Source of the DNA: Bradyrhizobium sp. CSA112 | GTDB taxonomy: Bacteria > Pseudomonadota > Alphaproteobacteria > Rhizobiales > Xanthobacteraceae | NCBI RefSeq assembly: GCF_029051645.1 | Contig: NZ_JAACFS010000017.1 | Coordinates: forward strand, 91,063 to 155,062 | Direction: 5' to 3' | DNA: 64,000 nt | In this document: piece after piece, positions 24,625-32,475 of the stretch | How positions within the stretch are numbered: position 1 is the first letter of the stretch | Layout: each line of letters begins with the position of its first letter | Made by a program: the position numbers and the translations under genes | Notes under the pieces: model-generated | Seen by the model: the letters and a program-made list of their open reading frames with translations, nothing else | What the model was told of the DNA's origin: nothing | Databases searched by the model: none

Positions 24625-25022
24625 CCCGCCTTCCCCGCAGCCGATTTGTACCGCTGCCAAGGCAAACGACCTTCGATCTCGATTTGAAGGGAGAAGCTCA
24701 AGAACGTCCGGATCACGATAATCAGGGCGAGAATGCCGAGGCGATCAAACGACGGCACTATTGCGACCATTCCGATGATATCCGCGGCAATCAAAAACTC
24801 CAGGCCAAGCAGGATTCCGCGGCCGAGGTTGGCACGATAGGAACGAAACGCGTCGTCAAATGACCCTTGCCGCATTTCGCCCAAGGACCAGATCGTTGCA
24901 GCGATGACGCCGCAGACGATCACAACGACTCCGAGCAGTTCGATAGCCGACGCGGTCCAGTGAAGCCCGTGCAGAATGGCACCTTGCGTTTGTTCGGTGA
25001 AAATCTTTTCGGAGGTTATCAT
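24609..25022 (-). CDS. DUF1622 membrane protein
   Basis: 137 residues from the ATG at 25022. Three membrane segments (IELLGVVVIVCGVIAATIWS, GLEFLIAADIIGMVAIVPSF, LGILALIIVIRTFLSFSLQI) and the phrases RANLGRGILLGLEFLIAADI and IRTFLSFSLQIEIEGRLPW are the DUF1622 family pattern. Function unknown. It overlaps the end of the DUF3141 remnant by 16 bp on the other strand. Confidence 0.85.
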   Translation of the reverse strand: MITSEKIFTEQTQGAILHGLHWTASAIELLGVVVIVCGVIAATIWSLGEMRQGSFDDAFRSYRANLGRGILLGLEFLIAADIIGMVAIVPSFDRLGILALIIVIRTFLSFSLQIEIEGRLPWQRYKSAAGKAGHVVL

Positions 25023-25078
25023 TCCCGCCTCGCCCATGCGTCCGGAAGTTCAAAGTAGCACTACCGCATAAGAACGGC

Positions 25079-26347
25079 TCACGGATCGCCACCGACCTGT
25101 ACGGTCGCCGATTTCCGGCTGGAAAACAGACTCTTGTCGACCTGCTTCGACCACGTCCGATAGTAGGCAATGATCGTCATCATCCATAGGCCTGCGGCAC
25201 CCACCAGGAGCTGGGCCAGAACCCCCTCTGAACCGAACGACAGCACAAAATGGGCCACGAATGAAAGGAACAGGCCTACACAAAAGACCGGTAGCGACTG
25301 TTGACCGCACCTGATGAGCGGCTTGAGAATTGGCCACTGCAACCCCGGCCAGTCCATCGGAATGAACGAGACAACGATGAAGACCAAGCTCGCCAAATGG
25401 ATCACGCGGTAGGGCGCGAGATTCGTCTTGTCATTGGGAATGAATACCTCGTCAATGGCTAACGGAATGAACTGCCGCAAATCCGGAATCCGCTCTGCGA
25501 GGGTAAGCACCAGGGCAAACAGCAGGAAACTCACACTCAGGAAATAGAGGATCCGAAAGCGGAGCAGCCATCGGCTGGCCTCGGCCCCGCCGAGCGCAAG
25601 CCACGCCCCCAACACGAACAGCGCCTGCCAGGCAAACGGGTTGAAGTACCAGACTCCCGCGGGATAGGACGGAAAATTCCAGCCATAGTGACGAGCGGCC
25701 AGATACAGCCCGATCGATCCAATCAGCACGGCATTTCGCCACCGCAACATAAACCAAAGCACGATCGGAAAAGCCGCCATCAATACAATGTAGAGCGGCA
25801 GGACATCGAGATTGAGCGGCTTGAACTTGAGCAACAAGCCTTGCGAAAGCGTCTCGACAGGGGAGTTCATGAGGTGCGCGACGTTGAACTCATCCATGAA
25901 ATGAGGATCGTCGAACCTGTGCGAGAGATAGTGCACCGCGGTGAGATAGAACAAGAAGAGCAGCAGATGCGCGGCATAGAGCTGCCACACCCGACGCAAC
26001 AACCTGGTCGCCCCAATCACAAAACCGCGGTCCATCATCATCTTTCCGAACACAAACGTCGCCGTGTACCCGGAAATCAATACGAACAGATCTGCTCCAT
26101 CGCTGAAGCCGTAGTTTCGCGTCGTGAACCAGACGAGGACGGAGTCAGGAATATGCCCCAAGAAAATGAGCCAGTTCGCAAGACCACGAAACAGATCCAG
26201 ACGGAGATCGCGCTCCGGCTGCGGCAGAACGGACCTGATGGTGATCGTTTCCCAGAGCCGCTTCCGTACAATCTGCAGCGTCCAACTGGACGCGCGGCTC
26301 GGCGTTTCGTCAGCCAACGTTGCTCCCCTCATTCCCGACAGCGCCAT
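25079..26347 (-). CDS. OpgC-family membrane protein
   Basis: About 422 residues with roughly ten membrane segments. The opening RDLRLDLFRGLANWLIFLGH and ISGYTATFVFGKMM are typical of the OpgC family, inner-membrane acyltransferases; OpgC proteins succinylate periplasmic glucans. The core from residue 40 on is full length. The start is uncertain: I used the ATG at 26347, while 26332 (ATG) and 26455 (GTG) are also possible and differ only in a poorly conserved N-terminus. The acceptor glucan gene is not in the window. Confidence 0.8.
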   Translation of the reverse strand: MALSGMRGATLADETPSRASSWTLQIVRKRLWETITIRSVLPQPERDLRLDLFRGLANWLIFLGHIPDSVLVWFTTRNYGFSDGADLFVLISGYTATFVFGKMMMDRGFVIGATRLLRRVWQLYAAHLLLFLFYLTAVHYLSHRFDDPHFMDEFNVAHLMNSPVETLSQGLLLKFKPLNLDVLPLYIVLMAAFPIVLWFMLRWRNAVLIGSIGLYLAARHYGWNFPSYPAGVWYFNPFAWQALFVLGAWLALGGAEASRWLLRFRILYFLSVSFLLFALVLTLAERIPDLRQFIPLAIDEVFIPNDKTNLAPYRVIHLASLVFIVVSFIPMDWPGLQWPILKPLIRCGQQSLPVFCVGLFLSFVAHFVLSFGSEGVLAQLLVGAAGLWMMTIIAYYRTWSKQVDKSLFSSRKSATVQVGGDP

Positions 26348-26693
26348 TCGCCGACGGAGACGACGAAGGACCTTATCCCGCGGGACAGTTCCGATAGCCG
26401 TGCAAGCAGGCGGGGGTGACGCACCCGGCGACAGGTCGACCAATGTCAAATGCACGGTCCTCAGCCAAGCGAATCTTTTTGCATGAGACGACGTAATGAA
26501 TCGATGTGTTGATCGTCACCATGTTGCTGGTCGTTCAGCGCCGGTCTTTCTGGAATTGGCCAAACCAGCCCGAAGTCGCGATAAAGCTTTTGTGGCACAT
26601 GCGCAACTTGGTCGCTGTAAGAAAACGCTACCTGACGCGTCTATATCTCTGATGAAGTCTTGTGCATCGACTCGGACTGGCGCCGGATGATCG
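26348..26693. other. Intergenic before the second His-rich gene
   Basis: No frame with recognisable content on either strand. The only clear signal is the FNR-type box that follows at 26694. Confidence 0.3.
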
Positions 26694-26707
26694 TTGATCC
26701 AGCTCAA
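26694..26707. promoter_or_regulatory. Perfect FNR/FixK box for the second His-rich gene
   Basis: TTGATCCAGCTCAA. A -41.5 placement predicts plus-strand transcription from about 26742 and a 62-nt leader before the ATG at 26804. Confidence 0.6.
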
Positions 26708-26803
26708 GCGCTACGTCTCCGATTCTGGATTGATCGTTTTCCCAGATCGGGCATCTGGTTTGATTGCTTTCGAGACCACCTGGGTCAAACAGGAGAAATG
26801 AGA

Positions 26804-27058
26804 ATGAACGCCCGCAAGTTGTTTGTAACCGCCACCATTATGTCCTTCGTTGCGCTCCCGGCCATGGCGCAGACCGCTCCTTCTGGAGGCGATAAGAGTG
26901 GTGGCCACCACTACTCAGGTGGACCGAAGACCGAGCCGCACCACATGGGCAAGAAAGAGAGCACGGGCTCGAAGAGCAAGTCCGGCGGCAGCCATCATTA
27001 TAGCGGCGGCCCCAAAACGGATCTGCCGCACCATATAGGGCCGAAGAAGGAGAAATGA
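26804..27058 (+). CDS. Secreted His-rich repeat protein (HHYSGGPK family, copy 2)
   Basis: 84 residues from the ATG at 26804; AGGAGA lies 7 nt before it, while an ATG at 26798 is too close. Signal peptide ends AMA|Q near residue 22. The mature part repeats GGHHYSGGPKTEPHHMGK and GGSHHYSGGPKTDLPHHIGP, nearly identical to the protein at 12892 including the Met-to-Ile change between unit 1 and unit 2. Probable periplasmic metal binding; micro-oxic induction is inferred from the box at 26694. Confidence 0.72.
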   Translation: MNARKLFVTATIMSFVALPAMAQTAPSGGDKSGGHHYSGGPKTEPHHMGKKESTGSKSKSGGSHHYSGGPKTDLPHHIGPKKEK

Positions 27059-27065
27059 GCGTAAT

Positions 27066-27102
27066 GCAGTGATCCTACGGACTAAGAACGTCGGATCACT
27101 GC
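27066..27102. terminator. Stem-loop after the His-rich gene
   Basis: GCAGTGATCC (27066-27075) pairs perfectly with GGATCACTGC (27093-27102) around a 17-nt loop, 7 bp past the stop codon. There is no T run after it, so it may be a weak terminator or an mRNA 3'-end stabiliser. Confidence 0.4.
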
Positions 27103-27119
27103 CCTCCTTCGGGCCCGGT

Positions 27120-27465
27120 TCAGCTCAGCGCTGCTTCTTGACCTCGTTCAGGCACGAGGCTGGCCCATCCCAATTCTTTCGCGATGCGGCCCTGCAGCGC
27201 CTGCGCGGCTCGCAGCTCGCCATGAGTAATGAACGTTCTCGGCGCCATCCTGGCGCTTTTGAGCCACTCGATTATTTCGTCGGCATCGGCGTGTGCCGAC
27301 AGGGCGTCGATGTTGCGAACCTCGGCGGCAACCGGGACATCCTCACCGTGGATCCGAATTGTTCTTGCACCTGACGTCATCGCCGCCCCCCGCGTGCCTT
27401 CGGCCTGATAGCCTGAGAACAAAATCGTATTCCTCTGATCCGGCGCGAAGCGCTTCAGATGATGG
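27120..27465 (-). pseudogene. MBL-fold hydrolase, C-terminal (RMMBL) fragment
   Basis: The reading LHHLKRFAPDQRNTILFSGY, QAEGTRGAAMTSGARTIRIH and VRNIDALSAHADADEIIEWL is the end of a beta-CASP/RMMBL metallohydrolase. Only about 110 residues remain; the HxHxDH metal site is missing. It is joined in frame at about 27465 to unrelated sequence that overlaps the end of a small membrane gene, marking a deletion junction. Confidence 0.7.
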
Positions 27466-27670
27466 AGCACCGCGATGAAAACCACGAGATCGCCAGAATG
27501 ATCGGCATCTCGCGCATAACAGCGGATATCTCGCCGACCGCGGGCACTATGACGAACATCCGAAAAGTGCCCAACAGGAAGCCGAACCCGAAGCCGACCA
27601 CGAAATACGCAACGCCGGCCTTGAATGCCGAGGACCATTGCGCTGGCTCGTTGTCGATCAACTGATGCAT
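27455..27670 (-). pseudogene. Truncated small membrane protein
   Basis: From the ATG at 27670: MHQLIDNEPAQWSSAFKAGV, then a membrane segment (YFVVGFGFGFLLGTFRMFVI) and VGEISAVMREMPIILAISW. The frame then runs into the MBL remnant and stops at 27455, so the second half of the protein is lost at the junction. Family unknown. Confidence 0.45.
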
Positions 27671-27708
27671 GATAGTGTCCAAACTGTTCCGATGTCGCCG
27701 CTGGCCGC

Positions 27709-28801
27709 TCAAGCCAGGACCGCTTGCACTGGCCTTCGCGCCGAGAATGGTAGCTTGGGACCGTAGCCGAAGCGCATGACGATGTCGGGACGCCCCCTGG
27801 AAGGCCAACCAGCGCCGCCAGCTCCGGCCGCAGGCTTGCAACTTCGACCGGCTGATTAACGAAGGCAAGCTTGAGGCCTAGAACGGTCGCTTGCAATGCG
27901 AAACGCTGGCACGCGCGTCCCGCCCGGACCCAGTGATCCCGGTCGTCCCTCTGCGAAACGAAGACAGCGACGCCGGCAGAAGAACGAAGGTGGCCATCAT
28001 ACTTATCGTTCTCCGCGTTAGCGCGAAATACCGAATCAAACAGGAGCGGACCGAGCCAGGTCGGAAGGACGGGATTGCCGCTCGTCCCACTAAACAGACC
28101 GTCACCGAACTCAATTGCTTGGCGTGGACTGAATCTTAGCCAATTCTTGAGCTCTCGCACGAATGCAGCGTCCGCCATTTGGGCGCTGTTTCCGGCCACG
28201 ACCAGATCGCGCACTCGGTCTATTTGAGGCCGATCAGTGATCAGAACCAAATCGACGCCGGGAATTGCAGCCGCAGTTGCCAGAGCTTGGAGGTCAGCGG
28301 CGTCGACCGACCTGCCGTCATATTCGGTGCGCGTTGATTGGCGGCGCGGGATCGCATCTAACAGATTAGAGCCCGCGGTAGGCCCAGCCCCGAGCGCAAA
28401 CACGATGGAGCCGTCGTCGGCCGGGTCGAAGCGGAGCTCGCCCGGGCGGCCATGCGCGCCAGAGGAATGGCTAAATTCTCGGCTGCACAGCCGAGGCTTA
28501 CAAAAAGATGGTGATCATCTGGATCCACCGCGGGGGTCCGCCTCGAGAAGTCGGGTAGGATGTCGACTCTGTCTTTGGCTATTTTGAACCGCCATGGCTG
28601 GGTATTATGTCCACTGGCTGCCAGTGTCGCGTAGCGGATGAGATCCCGCATCTCGGGGCGCTCTGAAAGGGCTGCGCGCATCGTCGCGACGGAGGCGTTG
28701 TAATCCAGCATCGAGCCCAGCTTACGTACCTCCGAGTAGGTCGCACCCGCTCCAGCGGCCGCCAGAGCACCGCAACCAATTAGGATTTGCCTTCTATTCA
28801 T
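27709..28801 (-). pseudogene. Acg-type nitroreductase with two frameshifts
   Basis: The N-terminal part (MNRRQILIGCGALAAAGAGA, Tat-like/lipoprotein-like leader, then LAASGHNTQPWRFKIAKD) is in one frame. The middle (GRPGELRFDPADDGSIVFAL, RRQSTRTEYDGR, DRDHWVRAGRACQRFALQA) is in a second. The C-terminus (RPDIVMRFGYGPKLPFSARR) is back in another. Breaks are near 28450 and 27795. The family is FMN-binding Acg/nitroreductase-like and is often dormancy or hypoxia linked. Intact only if both indels are sequencing errors. Confidence 0.7.
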
Positions 28802-28871
28802 CGGGTCGCGGCCTTACCTAGCGAGGGCTTGCTATGGATTGCAAACATAGTAGGCCACCGAGATGACGCGA

Positions 28872-29324
28872 TCAGCAAGTGACGAGATCTGTGTGTCCGA
28901 AACCCTTGGAGTAATCGAGGACTGAAATGACAGTCGGCGTTACGCGGAACAGGCGGATTTCGTCCGGGCTCGGCATTTTCATGGGCAAAGGAGGCGCGTC
29001 GGGGTACTTCAGCGGCAGCATGCCCAAGACTTTCTCCGCTTCGGCCCGATCATCCACCGCATGCGCGCGGGCTGCCATCGACAGACCGGTAATCGTCATT
29101 AGATTCGCGGTGTCGTGATCGATCGTCAGCGAAATCCGATTATCTCGCGCGAGGTTTCTTGCCTTCTGACTGTCCAGGCCGCAGAGAAAATAGAGCGTCA
29201 GACCTTCGTTCACGTAGCCGACGGTAGTTGCCTGGGGCCAGCCGTCCGGCCGCAGCGTCGCAACCGTCATGATGCGGTGTTGGTCCAACAAAGTCAGAAT
29301 TTTTCCTCTGATTTCCTCGTCCAT
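28872..29324 (-). CDS. Pyridoxamine-5'-phosphate-oxidase-like flavin protein
   Basis: 150 residues from the ATG at 29324. The split-barrel flavin-binding pattern is visible: ILTLLDQHRIMTVATLRPDG, PQATTVGYVNEGLTLYFLCG and SQKARNLARDNRISLTIDHD. The C-terminal part (MPSPDEIRLFRVTPTVISVL) is normal. Such proteins bind FMN or F420-like cofactors; the substrate is unknown. A perfect FNR-type box at 29394 is centred 77 bp before the ATG, so it is probably induced at low oxygen. Confidence 0.82.
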   Translation of the reverse strand: MDEEIRGKILTLLDQHRIMTVATLRPDGWPQATTVGYVNEGLTLYFLCGLDSQKARNLARDNRISLTIDHDTANLMTITGLSMAARAHAVDDRAEAEKVLGMLPLKYPDAPPLPMKMPSPDEIRLFRVTPTVISVLDYSKGFGHTDLVTC

Positions 29325-29393
29325 GGCTCGTCTCCACAATCGCGAACGTCGCAGAACGCGCTGAACATTGTAGTGCCGCTGAACCGTGCGGCT

Positions 29394-29407
29394 TTGAGCG
29401 ATGTCAA
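29394..29407. promoter_or_regulatory. Perfect FNR/FixK box
   Basis: TTGAGCGATGTCAA. Predicts minus-strand transcription from about 29359, 35 nt before the pyridoxamine-oxidase-like gene. Confidence 0.6.
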
Positions 29408-29569
29408 ACATGACGTCCGACAAATCAACCCGGGGCCCAACGTCGCTTCGGGTCCAAAAGCGGAAGTCGATTAGAACCCTGCCCTGGTCCACTTTTCCCA
29501 CAGCAGCGGACATCGCCGAGGCGGCGTTAAGTCTGCTTTGGGTCCACGAGCGGACTTTGAGGGGCGACG

Positions 29570-29583
29570 TTGATCCTCATCAA
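29570..29583. promoter_or_regulatory. Perfect FNR/FixK box
   Basis: TTGATCCTCATCAA. Predicts plus-strand transcription from about 29618, 23 nt before the ATG at 29641. Confidence 0.65.
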
Positions 29584-29640
29584 GCACCGCCGCAGCGCAG
29601 TCCTCTACGCTTAAGGCAAGCTATCGGCGAGGATCGCACT

Positions 29641-30330
29641 ATGCTTCCCTTCACGCTTGAGCAGTTCCTCAACGTCTTCGCGACCTACAATAAGGCGATC
29701 TGGCCCACGCAGATTGTGGCTTACATGCTTGGAGCCATCGCCATGGCCACCCTTCTTCGGCCGGGTCGTGCCTCTGACCGCGTCGTCTCAGCCGTCCTCG
29801 GATTGATGTGGCTATGCACCGGCGTTCTCTATCACGGCGTCTTCTTCTCGTCGGTCAATAAGGCCGCTTTCGCCTTTGGCGTCTTGTTCGTGGTAGAGGG
29901 CGTGGTACTACTCTACACCGGCGTCGTCCGCGATGGTCTTCGCTTCGCGATCAATTGCGGCTTTCGGGCAGTAGTCGGCGCAGGGTTTATTCTCTACGCG
30001 TCTCTCGTCTATCCGCTGATCGGAATCGCAACGGGGCATTCTTGGCCGGCCTTACCGATGTTCGGCGTAGCGCCGTGCCCCGTCACGATTTTCACCTTCG
30101 GCCTGTTACTTATGACGACCCGCCGCTTCTCTTACTGGCTTCTAGTGATCCCCTTCATCTGGTCACTCATCGGCGGTAGCGCTGCTATCCTTCTCGACGT
30201 CCGGCAGGATTGGCCGCTTTTGGTTAGTGGTCTCATTGCTGTTCCGATCATCGTCGTCAGGGACCGCCATGCACAGGGTGCGGTAGCCGACGAGGCCGGC
30301 CTGACGCCCTCAGTCGAATTGCGTCCATGA
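29641..30330 (+). CDS. DUF6064-like membrane protein
   Basis: 229 residues from the ATG at 29641 (MLPFTLEQFLNVFATYNKAI). Seven to eight hydrophobic segments. The opening PFTLEQFLxVFxxYNxAIWP and the phrase GVAPCPVTIFTFGLLLM match the DUF6064 family of unknown function. The upstream extension of the frame lacks membrane features and lies before the predicted transcription start. The FNR-type box at 29570 suggests low-oxygen expression. Confidence 0.78.
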   Translation: MLPFTLEQFLNVFATYNKAIWPTQIVAYMLGAIAMATLLRPGRASDRVVSAVLGLMWLCTGVLYHGVFFSSVNKAAFAFGVLFVVEGVVLLYTGVVRDGLRFAINCGFRAVVGAGFILYASLVYPLIGIATGHSWPALPMFGVAPCPVTIFTFGLLLMTTRRFSYWLLVIPFIWSLIGGSAAILLDVRQDWPLLVSGLIAVPIIVVRDRHAQGAVADEAGLTPSVELRP

Positions 30331-30397
30331 TCGCGACGAGTGGCTGCGACCGCGCGGCTATTTGGAAAGCCACTCCTGAGAATGAGCGACCGATACT

Positions 30398-30850
30398 ATG
30401 CCTTCAGGAGATAGGATTTGGAAGGCAGTTGTTGCAGGGTTGTGCGGAAGCATTGCGCATTCGCTGCTGATGTACTTCAAGTCTCGGGCTGGACTGCTTC
30501 CGTCATTCCAGCCCTACGATAGTCTCCAGACGACGCTGAGCCATGTAACCGGCACTGCAATCCATCCGGTCGTCCCTTGGTTACTTTCGTTCCTGAATGG
30601 CTCGACCATCGTCGGTTTGGTCTTTGGACATCTTTATCGATGGCTGCCAGGCAGTTCTGGTGCGATCAAAGGAATGACATACGGTGTGCTCGGATGGGCG
30701 ATTATGGGAATGGTGTTCTTCCCTATGATCGGCCTTGGGTTCTTCGCACTCCAGGCCGGACTTGGCATTTCACCCGCACTGTTCTCGCTGGCAATGCTCC
30801 TAACCTACAGCGTAACCTTGGGCATGGTTTATGGCGCACTCAATTCCTGA
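30398..30850 (+). CDS. DUF6789-like membrane protein
   Basis: 150 residues, four membrane segments. The pattern AVVAGLCGSIAHSLLMYFKS, GLLPSFQPYDSLQ, GSTIVGLVFGHLYRWLPGSS and YGVLGWAIMGMVFFPMIGLG agrees with a family I know as DUF6789. It follows the DUF6064 gene by 67 bp on the same strand and may share its promoter. Function unknown. Confidence 0.7.
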   Translation: MPSGDRIWKAVVAGLCGSIAHSLLMYFKSRAGLLPSFQPYDSLQTTLSHVTGTAIHPVVPWLLSFLNGSTIVGLVFGHLYRWLPGSSGAIKGMTYGVLGWAIMGMVFFPMIGLGFFALQAGLGISPALFSLAMLLTYSVTLGMVYGALNS

Positions 30851-31812
30851 CTTGCTTGAATGTGATCAGCGCATGTCCGGGTCATTCGCGCCGTTCTGAC
30901 CGTGCGTCGCTCACTTCCGGTCTGCCCCGATTAGCGGACTTTCTCAGTGACCGTCGGCACGTCTCAAAAGCGGCCATCACGTCACACCGGCAGAGCCGTG
31001 CGCGAGCTCATTCGGGCAGCCCGATGACGGGCTTCCCTTCGTGCAGCGCGAGGTCGGCCTCGTCCAACCTGGATAGCGGCAAATGGTGGGCCCCGGCGAT
31101 CTTCTCCCGCGCATGGTTCCGCAGTATCGATGCCGGTCGGCATGTCTATGCTGTGCTGCAGTACAGGCGCGCGGGCCGCAAGCCTCGTTTGAGCTATATC
31201 AAGACACAGCCCGGAACCTGCATCTGAACCTTGCGGCGACTGATCGGCCAAACACCTTCCACAGATCGCGCATCAACATGCCATTCTGGCCGGAGATCGC
31301 TGTATCCGTTCGCAACACTGCGTGTATGCATCCGGTGGCAGATTTGACCGGAGGGGGGTGCACCCGTGAGACGATGATCAAGGAAGGCTCGAAGAGCTAT
31401 GAAAGACGATTGCTGGCGCCCCGGATCGAGCGCCGCTACGACAATGGGCAGCTTACCGCCACCGAGCGCTGGACCGCCATCCTGGGAACATATGTTGTCC
31501 TTTATATTCCGGTTGGTCGGCTCGCATTGGCGGACTTCGCCCAACCGACCTACGCTGGGCAGATGGGCCCAGGATAAATTCGTTTCCCCGACGGTGTTAG
31601 GACCAAAATCAATCGTATGATTTTGATGCTGAACGACGCCGACCAAAATGAAGCTTTGCGCGATACGCTAATCACGCGGAAGCGCAAAAAAGAAACGGCC
31701 TCGGCGTGGCGCATTATGGGCCGCGCTGAGACTTCGGGCGCCTCGCCCGCGTTATTCCCATTACTCGTCCGGCAGCGGGTCCTGGCAAAGCGGCCAGAGA
31801 CGCCAGCCAAGT
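30851..31812. other. Long gap with a rhodanese remnant
   Basis: On the minus strand, 31130-31008, one frame reads REKIAGAHHLPLSRLDEADL and ALHEGKPVIGLPE, the start of a rhodanese (sulfurtransferase) domain; the active-site Cys loop that should follow is absent. Elsewhere I see only frames without motifs, including a plus-strand one ending at 31577 (LTATERWTAILGTYVVLYIP). Confidence 0.4.
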
Positions 31813-32193
31813 TCAGGACAGTGCCCGAACGACCCGCAGCGCGGCGATCGGCGCACCAACAGACAGCGCGACCGACGCAACCATGTAAGCGAATGATGCC
31901 AACGTCTGTCCTCGTTCAGTCAGGTAGTAGGCGTCCAGAGAGAATGTGGAAAACATCGTGTAGCCGCCACAATGCCGACTGTCAGGGATACCCGCGTTGC
32001 CTGCGACAACTCCCATTTGGCTGCGAACGGGCCAACGAGCACCAATCAAAAATGAGCCGGTCACGTTGATTATGAGCGTGCCCCAAGGAAAGTCCGTTCC
32101 GAACAGTTTTCCCCATCCGATGCTGACCAAATATCGCGCGACCGACCCGAGCGCGCCGCCGATCGCTACAGCAAGAATGAGTTGAGGGGTCAT
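31813..32193 (-). CDS. crcB: CrcB/Fluc fluoride exporter, with an out-of-frame central stretch
   Basis: 126 residues from the ATG at 32193 (GTAGGAG 9 nt upstream). The N-terminus (LILAVAIGGALGSVARYLVS, PWGTLIINVTGSFLIG) and C-terminus (GGYTMFSTFSLDAYYLTERG) are clearly Fluc/CrcB, the channel that exports fluoride. Between them about 26 residues (ARWPVRSQMGVVAG...) do not fit; the neighbouring frame reads LVGPFAAKWELSQATRVSLT, as expected. Two compensating single-base indels near 32045 and 31970 explain this. The second membrane segment is therefore disrupted unless these are sequencing errors. A fluoride riboswitch precedes it. Confidence 0.8.
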   Translation of the reverse strand: MTPQLILAVAIGGALGSVARYLVSIGWGKLFGTDFPWGTLIINVTGSFLIGARWPVRSQMGVVAGNAGIPDSRHCGGYTMFSTFSLDAYYLTERGQTLASFAYMVASVALSVGAPIAALRVVRALS

Positions 32194-32202
32194 TTGCACA
32201 TG

Positions 32203-32284
32203 CTCCTACTTGCGCTCTCGCAGCTAGTAGGAGTCATCAGCCAAGAGGGTGGTTATCGGGGCAACCCCTTCCCCATCACTATAG
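32203..32284 (-). ncRNA. Fluoride riboswitch (crcB motif) with SD-sequestering hairpin
   Basis: Read on the minus strand: GTGATGGGG, then TTGCCCCGATAACC, then TTGGCTGATGACTCCTACT. These are the conserved blocks of the crcB/fluoride aptamer in order. CTCCTACT can pair with AGTAGGAG at 32203-32210, which contains the Shine-Dalgarno of crcB, around a loop of about 15 nt. Fluoride binding would hold CTCCTACT in the aptamer and free the ribosome site, so control is probably at translation. Confidence 0.88.
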
Positions 32285-32475
32285 AATGAAATCAGCCAAA
32301 CACTTTGCATCGACAAGCCCTCCGCAATTGGCGGGCTTCCCAGTTCGCCTATAGGCACATCGCCTCATTTCGGTGCGATGCGGAATTTGGTCGTTATGGA
32401 GGCATACGGACATCCATCAACCGCACCGATCAAGCCCATTTTTATGAGTACGCATCTTAGGTAGCGCGATAGCCC
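32285..32475. other. Junction between chromosome-like and ICE-like DNA
   Basis: No gene. The region separates the crcB riboswitch from the MFS gene, and gene content changes here from chromosomal to ICE-type. I see no clear attachment repeat. Confidence 0.3.

Noticed and set aside
27120..28403. A single 427-residue protein covering nitroreductase and hydrolase parts
   Set aside because: The middle third has no family likeness, the C-terminus of the nitroreductase lies in another frame, and the MBL part lacks its metal site. It is a chance fusion after deletion.
31374..31577. Small plus-strand membrane-like gene
   Set aside because: One hydrophobic stretch only, no ribosome site and no family likeness; left inside the non-coding gap.
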